Shown here piece by piece: positions 46,601 to 57,772 of a stretch of DNA of 64,000 bases (position 1 is the first letter of the stretch; each line of letters starts with the position of its first letter). This DNA comes from Corticium candelabrum. Its lineage: Eukaryota > Porifera > Homoscleromorpha > Homosclerophorida > Plakinidae. The notes under the pieces are model-generated. The model made no database searches. It saw nothing but the letters and a program-made list of their open reading frames with translations, and was not told where the DNA came from. The stretch covers positions 9,162,936 through 9,226,935 of the forward strand of contig NC_085086.1 of assembly GCF_963422355.1 (NCBI RefSeq), given 5' to 3'. Made by a program: the position numbers and the translations under genes.

Positions 46601-49446
46601 GCCCATCAATTCAAAACCCGCTAAATGGAGAATTGGTTGGCGATGATTTTTCTGTAAACTCTACAGTTGAATTCGTTTGTAATGCCGGATATGCTGTGCG
46701 AGGTTCGTCTACGTCTACCTGCCTTTCGCAAGGAATGTGGTCACATGACCCTCCAACATGCCAAAGTTTGTTGTATGTTTTCGTTTTAGTTGGGTATTAG
46801 AAAAAAATGTTATCTTAATAGGTATAAAATGCGCAGCACCGCCTAGACCAAAGTTTGGTAAAGTACTTGTTTCGCAAACTCATGTCCGAAGCGTTGCTCG
46901 GTACTCTTGCTCGGTTGGGTACAGGCTCGTTGGCGTCACTCACAGGCAATGTATACAAACCTCTAAGTTCACTGTCGAAGCTACGTGGAGCGCTAAGTCT
47001 CCCAAATGCATTTGTAAGAATAGCATTATAATACCCATGATTCCATATTTGCTCAACGTATATTACTTAGCTGTGAGATGTTCTACACTTCATGCTCCAC
47101 GAAACGGAAAAATTGTTGGCGACAATTTTTATTATCCACATTTCGTGCTGTACTTGTGTGACTATGGATACCAGATAGTTTCTGGTAACAGCACTAGAAA
47201 ATGTAACGAAATAGGAAAATGGACAGGCATTGCGCCCTTATGCAAAGGTGAGCAAACACGCACAGTTTAATTTGATATCAACCAATAAAAATTCATTTTT
47301 TCATCAGGTGTTTGTGAAGTTGCAAGACTTAATTGTTCTAACGCTAAGATTTGTGCAGTGGACAGTGACGGCAGTGCAACGTGTATATGCAAATCTCGGT
47401 CTACTTGTCCATTAGATGTCAGACCGGTCTGCGGTTCTGATGGGCGAACTTATGTAAACAAGTGTTTACTGGAAGTGGAGGCATGCTTGTTTGGATCAGA
47501 CTCATTAAGAACGACTAGTCAAGGAGTGTGTGGTAAATTGAAATACTGCAGGATAAATATAATACTGACAATATATTTCATTACAAATGTAGAATTCTCT
47601 TGTCATATCTGCCATTCAAATGCTGATTGTGTTGAAAATACCAATTGCAGCTGCAAACCTCGTTTCGTTGGTGACGGAAGAGAATGTTGCTTCGAAGGTT
47701 TAGTTTCACTCAATTTTTACTAATTCGTATAAAATTTGCAAACAAACTTTCAACATTGTTTTAGAATTAACCAACCAGGTGGCGTTACTTGGATCTGCAG
47801 CATGGTTCGATTGCCAAGAATCGTGCCATCTTCCGTTTGGTTCTACTCATTGGTACTTGAATGGTCAAATTCTAGACCACTCAGATACTAAATCTAGATT
47901 TGCGATTTCAATAAACGGACGAGGACTTTCCATTACGAAACTAAAGTTAGAAGATGCCGGTGAGTATACATGCAGGGTGTCCAGCGACAGGCTCACTTAC
48001 GAACGACATGGACATCTGGATGTCATCGATCCAATCAACCAATTTTCGGCAATTTCTCAATGTTGTAAGATGCTTTTAAAATCAGTAATTACTTTAATAG
48101 TTATAAGGTAATATTTAAAATCAAACTGAATTAAACAGCTCTAAAATTATTTTCTAAAACTTGTTGATACTAAAATATATTAGTTAGAAACGTCTGAAAG
48201 TAAGTCAACAAATCAACATTTGTAGTAAACAATACAATACAGATTGACATAATCAAATGTCGTACTAAATTCAATTTCTAAACGGTAAGATCAATATTCG
48301 TAAATATAATAATATTGTAATAGAATTATGTAATATACCGCAGAAAATTTAAACTTTAATAGACGTGGTACTATGTTAAGAGCTGTGACTGCAGCTTTAC
48401 GCTTGCACGATTTTCAGCACGTTGTACTGAGGCAGTGCCATTTGAAGAACCATTGTGCATTTTGTAATTATAGTTAGAATAGCACACAACACATTCATCT
48501 TGCACATCATGCATGATCACATCTGAATACTGCGGGGTGTGTTCCTCAATTATCATTCACATTCAATTGAGTAATAGTCGTTTTGTTCAGTTCATATATT
48601 TTATGGTATATCATCAACAGAGTGTAACCGACATGTAGCAAATCTTATAATATTTCTAACTTGTATACAGCATCAGATTGTGGTAAAAGTTGTGCTAGAA
48701 AGCCATTTGTTGCTGGAGGCGACACGACTAGTCCTGGTGAATTCCCATGGCAAGCAATGCTGTGTTCTCCTCGGCTGGGACGACATTGTGGAGGAGTTCT
48801 CATTTCAGAGAGATGTGTGCTAACAGCAGCACATTGCTTAAAGTATCAGAGCATAAACAGAAAGACTATCACAGTTTGCTTGGGCAAACATTGTGGCAAT
48901 TGCTCCGAATCTGATTCTTTATCCAATTCCGTTTGCTCCAATTCTTCGTCGATAATCATACATCCAGATTTTAATCAAACTTCTTTCGATCATGATATCG
49001 CCGTTCTGAAACTTGCTCGTCCGGTAAACTGCAATTGTCGAACGATCATGCCTGTGTGTCTACCAGACAAGGCAAGAGATTCTTCATACATCCGTGCTCA
49101 ACAAAACGGCATTGTCACTGGATGGGGTCGCGTCAATTCGACAGTCAGCAGATCTAGATGTTTACGTAAAGGAGACGTCAGGTTAAAATCTCGTCGTCTT
49201 TGTCAACTAAAGCATCAAAGTTACCAAATAACTGAGAACATGCTGTGTGCTACTGATTACAACGGTGCCTGTGAAGGAGACAGTGGCGGACCTCTGGTGG
49301 TAAAGAACAGAAAGTTTAGAGGTCGCTATGTGTTGGCAGGAGTTGTGAGTTGGGGAATCGGTTGTGGCGAAAAGACAAAGTTTGGAGTCTACACAGATGT
49401 GATCAGTCATCTCGACTGGATCAAGTCTAGTTGTGGCATCAACTGA
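40588..49446 (+). CDS. Protease gene B: secreted multi-sushi, two Kazal, EGF-like, Ig, serine protease mosaic
   Basis: Exons: signal 40588–40654; kringle-like 40708–40919 (in-frame stop, see its own entry); sushi 42015–42188, 42243–42476, 42675–42848, 42901–43113, 43173–43352; Kazal 43407–43640; sushi 43900–44103, 44161–44334, 44474–44689, 44746–45060, 45135–45311, 45381–45572, 45638–45823, 45877–46050, 46113–46298, 46355–46528, 46592–46765, 46822–47013, 47071–47247; Kazal 47308–47532; EGF-like 47593–47697; Ig 47765–48064; protease 48671–49446. All internal borders are phase 1. Without the kringle exon the product is about 1,740 residues: 18 sushi-type exons, two Kazal, EGF-like, Ig and an intact protease. 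It is probably a secreted zymogen of complement or clotting type. It is the better preserved member of the pair. Confidence 0.85.
40708..40919 (+). pseudogene. Gene B: kringle-like exon with in-frame stop
   Basis: Reads YFACYNPSDNGMSYIGPKS, later YCRNLDNSSSSPWCLT and then EICDV, the C...Y.G, CRN.D and PWC signature of a kringle. TAA follows at 40917. Past the stop the frame stays open (CQIYSNKNVVIQGGCSINEM) to about 41,030, so the exon may once have been longer. The only early GT (40896) would leave phase 0, which does not fit the phase-1 neighbours. Skipping it restores an open frame. Confidence 0.65.
41145..41823 (+). pseudogene. Decayed sushi-exon copies
   Basis: Remnants resemble exons 42015–42188 (TCTCCACCACAATG near 41,220) and 42243–42476 (TATTATCCTAACTTGCGTATG at about 41,300, and a longer copy at about 41,600–41,823). 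The last lacks one G (CTTCCCGGTACTAC against CTTCCCGGGTACTAC), so it is frameshifted. These are dead members of a small tandem exon expansion. Confidence 0.6.
42015..43352 (+). CDS. Gene B: N-terminal sushi block (five exons)
   Basis: Normal sushi exons (YCKKPLDPLDGQCSGNSY; NCRKPIDPINGRCSGNSY) alternate with atypical ones (42243–42476 and 42901–43113). The atypical ones keep four Cys but lack the usual final Cys, ending NWNVSQPPQALG or NWNSSQPQTFG. The fifth (43173–43352, TCPPVPSKINKGSVNG) is a standard CCP. The normal/atypical pair is duplicated in tandem. Confidence 0.82.
43407..43640 (+). CDS. Gene B: N-terminal Kazal/FIMAC-like exon
   Basis: Cys-rich, with CPSDFTPVCSSDAETHNNVC and then GC near the end, matching a Kazal/FIMAC core (C..D..PVC.SD...Y.N.C). 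Gene A has no partner for it. The donor could be at 43635 or, better, 43641 (ATG|GTATGA); both keep phase 1. Confidence 0.75.
43900..45311 (+). CDS. Gene B: central sushi block (five exons)
   Basis: The exons are 43900–44103, 44161–44334, 44474–44689, 44746–45060 and 45135–45311. The last three form the 216/315/177 module that is amplified in gene A and occurs only once here. Exon 44161–44334 is the intact partner of the deleted gene A exon at 17417. Confidence 0.87.
45381..47247 (+). CDS. Gene B: eight single-exon sushi domains
   Basis: The eight exons match gene A 26470–28331 one to one with identical lengths. Exon 46113–46298 again ends at a GC donor (CAAG|GCAAAT), so this non-canonical site predates the gene duplication. 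Confidence 0.88.
47308..48064 (+). CDS. Gene B: Kazal, EGF-like and Ig exons
   Basis: The exons are 47308–47532 (Kazal, CPLDVRPVCGSDGRTY), 47593–47697 (EGF-like, NADCVENTNCSCKPRF) and 47765–48064 (Ig, LKLEDAGEYTCRV). All have the same lengths as in gene A and only scattered substitutions. Confidence 0.88.
48671..49446 (+). CDS. Gene B: serine protease domain exon
   Basis: The exon is 776 bases, as in gene A, with the triad His (TAAHC), Asp (FDHDIAVLKL) and Ser (CEGDSGGP). It keeps RKPFVAGGD at the activation site and Gly-Ala at positions 189/190. Compared with A it has CLRKGDV for CLRKCDV, so that Cys is not essential to the family. The end is WIKSSCGIN, TGA. Confidence 0.93.
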
Positions 49447-49834
49447 ATATTGGAGTTTATAGAGATTATCTCGACTCTGAGGAAGACAAAGAATTTTGAC
49501 CTTTCTTTCTGCTTGTTGCATGTTTGCATTCGACTGCTTAGACGTAGAAAATGTTACTGAATCGTCAAAACAAGAATACGGCAAAGTATTCGCAAAGCAG
49601 ACGTAATGGCTGTTTAAATTATAAAAGTTGATGATTGTCCTGAAAACTTCTCCATCAAGTATCTGATAACTTTTATATTTGGACCAACATATTGATTAGT
49701 TTCTTTAGACAATAACAGGATGCGGTTAAATGCAGTTTAGTAATTTAATTAATCTAACCTCTAGTCGGCAGTCATGATCATTTCCTTAGCTAATGTTTAC
49801 TATTATTTTTACACTACCAACGTACAGTAATGGA

Positions 49835-49991
49835 TTAACCTGAATACAGGCGCTGTCGCCAAGCTTTACTAATATATTTACAAAACCCTTCTTCAAAATT
49901 TAATTTTATATTTTCCAGATAACCGCAACCCAAACTAGATTTGACTAGTTGGTATTGCACATGAAGCAAATGTGCAGTAGCAGTAGTCGGC
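49835..49991 (-). CDS. Unrecognised minus-strand exon, copy 3 (possible gene end)
   Basis: Acceptor TTTAG, then RPTTATAHLLHVQYQLVKS and SLGCGYLENIKLNFEEGF, ending WRQRLYSG and TAA. It keeps the frame of copy 1. Possible upstream exons on the minus strand lie near 50,090–50,209 (NREIYVEVRMDG) and 50,316–50,460 (SRFIRWKTSNEKRQEDAH before GTAAGT). I could not join them in one frame. Confidence 0.4.
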
Positions 49992-51421
49992 CTAAACGTT
50001 TTTAAATGCAATGAAAGGGCTTAAAACAATAGATTAAAATTACTAACAAAATTGATTTGTGCAATGTGATGTGTGGCTGGATCTACGATAACGCGGTCTG
50101 GATCGCGAGCAAGACGCACGCAACCATGCAGTGTAACACCGACCAACGTACCGTCCATACGTACTTCAACATAAATTTCACGGTTATTAGAAAAGATTAG
50201 AGCTAGCAAAACACAATTTTCTAAATTGCGTACCTCTTAACACTATTTTTGCTCGGTTGCTTCCTTGCGTGAAGTTCACAGTAAACTAACACATGACACT
50301 TACCTAATTAAGTGTGCATCCTCTTGTCGCTTCTCATTGCTTGTTTTCCACCGGATAAAACGACTCCTCAGCAGTTGAACACCGGGAAGGTCAACTACAA
50401 CGACGATTTTCGATACCGCAGTCCTCGGATATACAATATAGCCACCTACAACATCAATGCTAGAGGAAAAACAATATTGTTACATCACCGTTTATCTAAG
50501 TTTTATTATTTTATCATAACTATGTTAATTAAAACATGTACATTTAATTGTAATCAAGTAAAGCAAATTTACTAAATAAGAACAAGTTAAAACGATGCTA
50601 ACATATTATTAAATATTTGAAATACACAATTTGACGTGAAAATCTATTAACTGGTAAAAGACTATTTACTGCCATGTTTGAAACCCATATGATTATGTAT
50701 AGGGTAACGATATGAACAATACTGTGATGATGAGTAAACAATAAATATCATCAATAATTTCAAATTTTCATAACATAAACAAAAATTCTTTGCTTGCTTG
50801 ATTCACTTAAAATTATTTTACTCAGTTAATAAAACTTATCTTGTACTACAACCTTTCTGCCGGCTTAGAAAAGGTTGATGCTATTAAAGCAAACTGTACT
50901 TAGAAATACACAATATTGATGTTATATCTCATTTGTCGCTTTATGGACTCGTTGTTATCAATAGCATCCATTTAGAGTATGCCTAAAAATGCAAGCTTAA
51001 TTAGGAAGACGTAACAGGGACAATGTATTTTAAAAAGACCTCATCAATTAAGTGGCCAACTGTTTCCCTAGTCCAAGTTAGTAGGTGTGATCTAGCATAC
51101 AGTTGACAAGATCTAATGAGACTTGGAAAACTGGAGGATGTTCTCGAATTTTATATCTCAACGATGTCAATCACTTACCTACAGCAAGTTAAATTACTCA
51201 TTCTAAAGAAATTTCAAAGTCTAATTATTCGTAAATATTCAATCTGAGACATGCATAAACTAAAAAACTTATTCTTGATTAAGATGCTAGTTGACAATAA
51301 ATATTTGAGCGTAGATAGGCAGAATGTAGGCATTTTCATGCGCATGTAATACTGGGTGTACAGTTAATGACCTATTCAATAATCAATGATGACTAACCAT
51401 TGAGATGGTATCAAATGAGCC

Positions 51422-51426
<5 letters not shown>

Positions 51427-51475
<49 letters not shown>
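51427..51475. repeat. (AT)n microsatellite
   Basis: A pure AT run, absent from the corresponding spacer near 39,840. Confidence 0.94.
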
Positions 51476-51478
<3 letters not shown>

Positions 51479-51929
51479 CACTAAGAGAAACTGTTTAGAC
51501 GTCTTATTCAAATAGAGAATACTTGACACAGCAAAAAAATTTGTTACTTAAGGCTATCCGCCTGCTTTTGATAAATGCGTGTCTCCTGCTAAGAGATAGG
51601 GGCACTGATATCATATCTCAATCTTTGTTCTGTCTGACTCGTTGTCGGTTCTTTAAATATTCTATAAAATACAAATGTAATAATTATTAGAAGTGACAAT
51701 ATACTTTCATGTAGAGTCGTAGACCTAATTGGGCTGCAGTCTTCAGTTTAGTAGGAAACGCTTATTTCACAAATAACAAGACATATAAGTTTCAAAAAGC
51801 GACTACACTTCAGTTTTGATTTCAGTGACGCCATTAATGCAGATTTCAAAATTTTCAAAATTTTGAAAGCAAATTGTACTCCTGCTGCGACAGTGAGACA
51901 CCATGTGTATCACGCTATACATCACAGCT

Positions 51930-52021
51930 TGCATACCCGGATTAGGAAGTGTTGGACTGGTAGACGAACGGTTGAAAATCAGGTGACGTAGAGGTGGATT
52001 ATTAGAACAGACTTCAACAAG
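51930..52021 (+). promoter_or_regulatory. Orphan copy of the protease 5' non-coding exon
   Basis: Matches 40,310–40,391, including ACAAG|GTAAGC, but no signal-peptide exon follows. Homology stops at about 52,098, where duplicated bHLH-PAS DNA begins. Confidence 0.65.
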
Positions 52022-52546
52022 GTAAGCGACGTAAAGTACAGCATCAATCAAATACAGCCAATCCTGACCGAATGTCTTTGCATGTCGATTCTAAACATTT
52101 TTTGGAAAAGACTAGGTTGTGTCATTGTTTCAAATTTTATGGCAGAGGTAGTCGTCACCTTGGCAATCTCACAAAATTTTCAGTCGGCGAGGAGTTTAGG
52201 TGTGTTACATAGGTCTCATTGATATCAAACAGTCATTCTGATTGTTGTAGTACGTAAACGATATCCCAGGACCCCAGAGGCGCCACCCAAGCCCCACCTT
52301 AGCAATTTCACTATTCTACTCTACAGCATAAAAACAAATTCTCTGAGTATTCTACTGAAGTCAGGATGGCAACTTCACTGGAATAATTGGTTGTCACACA
52401 AACTCAGTTAGTTGTCATATGACAGCGTGACGAATACCTTTTCGAACACTGAGACAGGCAGACAGACAGACAGATGAACAGACAGATGGACAGACAGACA
52501 GAGACAAAAACACGGACGGACGGACAAACAGACAGACTAACTGACA

Positions 52547-54828
52547 CACAGGGAATCCGACAGAAAACTCTGTCAGATTTCTAGGTGTTTTGTGGGGTTT
52601 TCTAGGGCGTGCCTACGTAAAACCACAATGCTTGAAACACCACACCTCTTGAACCACGCCTTCCGCCTTACATTTCGGTTGCATGAAGCGCTGTCAGCAT
52701 TTTGCAGCGTACATCGTGACCCTCTCCATCTGTAAACTCAATTACAACAGAGAAACAGGCAGATGGAATGCTCTCAACTGAACTGCGGCACGAGTTCGTA
52801 GTGCAGTCCATTACCCACTGTAACCCTTCAAAACCCTGAAACATCCTAGATCCCTTGCATAACCCTAGCAAACCATTTAGGGTTGCCGATTGCAAGTTAC
52901 CGGTATATACAATTCTTGTCCAGTTGCGGCAGTAATTACTGATCTAGGACTTGGTGAAGATCGTTCCAAAGATGGCAGCAGAACAATCTAATGCAAGTTA
53001 GCAATTCGTCAATGTTCTATACAGATGCTAATCTTGAGAATGTTTCTCAAGAAATCTTCTACAGCCCTGACTTCATGAACAGCGCACAAATTAACTTGGG
53101 CTACAGCTCATAGGTCTTGCTACAAATTGTGAGAGAGAAATCAAACCGCACGGTGGGCACGAGCAAGGTGTTAGAATTCCGAGGCACCTCACTCATACTT
53201 GTAAATTGTAAACTATTCAGTAAAACTCATTAGTTTCACAGGCTAGAGAGAGCTGCACTTTCCCTATTTCTTTCTCTTTCTCTAACTTTTTAGAACTGAG
53301 GACAAAAAATTTTGGACTGTTTTTTTCTCCATGTCAATTTACCACCCTGGGTGCACTCGCGGGCCAAGATCACGCCTACCAGACAGAATGCTTTTGTTTA
53401 CTTTCATACTTAGCGGGCAGTAGACTTGCAATTAGAATGATTTACAGACTAAACGGCTCCCACCCGGAGACTGACAAGATGTGGCCGGTATTGCAACATT
53501 TGTAGTAGGATCAAGAAGGATCGAAATGAACCAATCGGCATCAAGCTTGGAATCGTACCTGAACGGGAGCCTTGCCTGTAGCCAATCACCATCACGCACT
53601 GTTCAAATAGCAAATACGCGGGCACTTGGACTCAACCGGCAGTTCAAGTTCAACGGTCGATCTGTTTTTGCTGTCATCTAGTGTCGGCGGCTGCAAGAGG
53701 ATTACGCATCCTGTGCCTTCACCTGCAACAGCACAGTCCAGCGACAAGCAAAGACGTGTCCCTAATCCAAAAGGTTTACTTTGTCACGTCAACACTCCAG
53801 TAGCTGCTGCATGGTCACCTACAATGGTCTTATCTAGACTTCAACTACGAAATTACGCTGTTGTACGGTCTTGGTTGAACGTGGTCTAGCTGTCAGAAAC
53901 GGCTAGGTACTTTGATTGTCGCTAACAACTTCAGATGCTTCACATTTCCTGTTGGTATTGTACGTAGGTGAAAACATCGATGAAGAGGCCTACCCCACCC
54001 CAAAGATGTCGACAGTTTCTTCCTGTTACAAATATGCATGGGGCTGAGATTGAGGCTTTTGGAGAAGATTCGATAATACAAATACATGTACCTCTTGTGT
54101 CTTCTTGTCTGCGTTACTGCAGCTACAACAACTGCTTTCTATTAGAAAACGATAAAATCTCCTGAGTGCTCAACCAAAGGTCGCTCATGACGGTTCAACT
54201 GGAAGAAACCGCAGCTGCTGCTAGAGATTCATCACCTGGGCAAGAGAATCATCAGAAACCAAGTGAAAAAGCAGACTAGCAAACCGCGTAGCCTTCGATC
54301 ACCACGAGGACATTAGTTTTCTAGATATATTTTAATTACCTAGCTAAGTCTGCAGTGTACCGTACTGTGGTCTAGTAGCTCAATAGTAATAAATGAACGA
54401 TTCAAGTACATGTATACACTCGTGACACAAGCTACCTTGAAAACGCGCGTTATGTCAAAGGCGGGATGAAAATAATTATTTAATATCTAGTTTATTTTAT
54501 TAATAGACCATATGCTATAAATAGGAACACTCTGCCAATTTCATTTACGGCGGGGCTTGATTTGATCCAATTTCCTATCTATCCCATTTAATTAATCGGA
54601 TTAAGGACATTTCCATACAAAATTATATTAATATGCTATTTTTAAATCACCAGTGATAACGAAAACCCTTCAAAACCTTGAAAGGAGTTTTGTGGGGTTT
54701 TAGAAGGGGTTTTGAAAACCCTCCAGGGTAATTGTATCAGTAACCCTAAAGGGTTTTAGAAGGGTTTTCTTGTGAAACCCCCAAAATCCCAATAAACACC
54801 ACTAGGGTTTTCTGTCGGATTCCCTGTG
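52547..54828. mobile_element. 2.3 kb DNA transposon with terminal inverted repeats
   Basis: Both ends carry CACAGGGAATCCGACAGAA in inverted orientation (22 identical bases in all), flanked by ACA on each side as a likely 3-bp target duplication. Subterminal AGGGTTTT/AAAACCCT motifs recur. Removal restores the GACAGGCAGACA repeat of the parent locus. No transposase is recognisable, so it is non-autonomous or decayed. Confidence 0.8.
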
Positions 54829-55077
54829 ACAGACAGGCAGACAGACATTCAGATAGACAGACAGACAGACAGACAGATAGAATGTAGTAGTGTTGTTCTT
54901 TGAAAATATATGTATTGACAACTCTACCATTTAGATCAACAACTACTATGTTTGTGTTGCGGTGTGACCAAATATGCGTTTACACTCTAATGCCTAGGTT
55001 ATCCGGGCACCTCGGAACCGGGCATTGTCCGTAACTATCTCAGAGGGTCAATTACCTCAGAGGGTCAATTACCACAC

Positions 55078-55329
55078 CTATAGCGTGTCATCCAAGGACG
55101 GAAACTGTGATCCACGTACAATACACCGCAGCTTGGCGACAGTCGTGTCCTCTGCACCGAACACGTGGCAACTAATCTTTTCTCGATCTTTCAAAATCCC
55201 AGCTACATGACCTTGAGACTTCCCTTCCTCCATTTTCCTCATGATTTCTGTCTCTATCTCAGATGTAAGGACAGACCGTCTCCGCTTACTGGTCGCAATT
55301 TCCATGGATGCAAAATTGCGCATGCGCAT
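55078..55329 (-). pseudogene. Tigger/pogo-like transposase relic, duplicated copy
   Basis: Reads KRRRSVLTSEIETEIMRKME and GKSQ, then DREKISCHVFGAEDTTVAKL. It is the duplicate of 4718–5014, with a different internal deletion. Confidence 0.6.
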
Positions 55330-56060
55330 TGATGTAAAAACATTTTCTCACGTGATTGCTGGAAGTAGATCGAAGTGCCCGGAAGTTCGAGGGTACTGTA
55401 CCTTTGAGTAGCTACTCACCAGGTCACGTGACCTTTACAAAGTCTCTTTTGCATGGCTTGTATTTTTATTTTGAAATCAAGATAATTGCTGGCAGAATTC
55501 ACGAGTCTTACTACTCTGTTTTCTCTAGGCTTTGAATGGATTTCTTCTCGTGTCCGATCTCAACGGGATGCTCATCTACGTGTAAGAAAACATACAACAA
55601 CATCTGGGACTCTTCCAGGTACGTTGAATCTCATCGTGTTGTACACACCATGTGAACTACTACATTGTACTTTTTCACATTGCGTACATATTAATATAAT
55701 TTTTTCCCCTGAATATCTTGATGTTAATATCAATTCTTTTTTGAATATCTTGTTGTTAATATCAATTTTTCCTGAATATCATTATGTTGATATGTAGCAC
55801 GATCTTATTGGAACGAGCGTCTTCAGTATCATACACAAAGATGACCATCAAGACATCCAGGATGCTGCAATGACGCCGTTGTCGGGATTTGGCGACCGTA
55901 CTGACCTCAAGTATTCGTTTTTCTGTCGAATGAAATGCACTGCCAGTAAGATGCCGGCAGGAGGATGCAAGAGCCCGGGATACAAGGTAATTATGATAAT
56001 GTCTGTTTGTAATGAGGATTAGCATAGAAAGACAAAGTGAGGACAAAAGTGCAAAGAATG

Positions 56061-56129
<69 letters not shown>

Positions 56130-56162
56130 AGACACACACACAGACACACACAGACACACACA

Positions 56163-56214
<52 letters not shown>

Positions 56215-56265
56215 CTCATGCACACGCACAAGCGTGCACATACACAAATGCACATGCACACTCAT

Positions 56266-56319
<54 letters not shown>

Positions 56320-56353
56320 GCACACAGATAGACAGACACACATGAACACAACC

Positions 56354-56441
<88 letters not shown>
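56061..56441. repeat. (CA)n compound microsatellite with (CT)n
   Basis: CA repeats with CAGACA, GCACACTCATGCACA and a CT tract (about 56,357–56,377). It is the counterpart of the array at 5,848–6,427 but differs in length and interruptions. Confidence 0.96.
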
Positions 56442-56443
<2 letters not shown>

Positions 56444-57008
56444 GCAAATGGACAGACACTCATAGGTAGATGGACAAACTGTCGAGTAGAAAGACAGACG
56501 AAAGACAGATGGACGAATATCTCAGTAGATAGAGAGAAGACAAATACAACTAGTTTATTATTCATTGTGTAGGTTGTTCACTGCTGTGGTCGTATCACGA
56601 CGGGACGATCTCTCCAATCTGGTCCATACCTCGTGTCTACGTTGTGTCCTGTCAGTCCGTCGTCAATCATAGAAGTTCAGATGAGACCCGGTATCTTCAC
56701 TACGTACAACTCGATGCATCTGAAGTACATCAAAGTGCACTTGAATGAAACGTAAGTTCCCTGCCCGCTCACTCGCCTTTTCACTAGACAATATGCTCTA
56801 CTGTTCCACCACACATTCCATACCTCGAAACTTTTGGATGTCAAGGACGAGGCTCTTTACAGAGTATACCCTACCACTTGTGATGTTTATTGAGACTAAG
56901 TATTTTTAGGCTAAAAATTGATTTTTATTTTTTTAGTAATCATTATTTTTGAGGTGTCGATCTGTGATATTAGTCATTTTCAATCTAAGTGTTTGCGTAG
57001 TTCAAGTT

Positions 57009-57110
57009 GAATTGTGAGATACATCCCTCTAATACTTTAGTCTTGTGTATTGTGATATGCATCCCTCCAATACAATAGTCTAATGTATTGTGAGATGCAT
57101 CTCTCCAATA
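57009..57110. repeat. 38-bp minisatellite, fragment left of the MITE
   Basis: Two to three units of the same palindromic repeat as at 7,009. It is interrupted by a MITE. Confidence 0.9.
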
Positions 57111-57657
57111 TACCGTATTCGCCCGTAATAACGCCCATACCGAAATAACGCTCATGCCCGTATATACGCCCATGTGCGACAGGTCAGAACTTTCAGCCCG
57201 AAAAACGGCCATGCCCAACTATACGCCCATGCCCAAGTATAAGCCCAGGATACGCATGCGCAGACAAAACAAAATGGGTTCGCAGAACATTCGTCTCCGA
57301 CTGTGTGCGTTTGATGAGCTGGTGTCAATGTTGAGTGAGAGTGCTTGCCTCTAGACTCTTGTCTTCCGTTGCAATTACCGACCCTGATGCTCTTGACGGG
57401 CTTCAGGCCGACCACATAGTGTTTAGTTTCTGCGTGTATGTTGATGCTGTATGGATACCAGTACCTTTGATCTTGCAAATGGATAATTGCAAGCATTTGT
57501 GGTATTTCTGTCTTCAAGTATTTAGATGATGACTGGCCAGACGACAGCATCTAGTGACCATGTATACGCAAAATAACGCCCATGCCCTAGTATACGACCA
57601 GAAAAATAAGTGTTTCTTTTCTATACGCTCAGGGCGTTATTACAGGCGAATACGGTA
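57111..57657. mobile_element. 0.55 kb MITE with TA target duplication
   Basis: The inverted ends TACCGTATTCGCCCGTAAT and ATTACAGGCGAATACGGTA agree over about 25 bases with one mismatch. TA flanks both sides, as in Tc1/mariner. Internally it has many ACGCCCATGCCC units near both ends. It is inserted in the minisatellite. Confidence 0.85.
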
Positions 57658-57772
57658 GTTTAGTGTATTGTGATATGCATCTCTCCAATACAGTAGTTTA
57701 ATGTATTATGAGACGCATCCCTCCAATGCAATAGTCTAGTGTATTGTGAGATGCATCCTTCCAATACAATAG
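57658..57772. repeat. 38-bp minisatellite, between the MITE and the LINE
   Basis: Three units, ending AATACAATAGTC where the LINE begins. Confidence 0.9.

Noticed and set aside
55762..56572. 267-codon minus-strand frame
   Set aside because: CA repeat read antisense plus antisense of a PAS-A exon copy.
57152..57550. 132-codon minus-strand frame within the MITE
   Set aside because: Trp/Ala-rich stretch comes from the internal GGGCAT repeats; no domain and no sign of translation.
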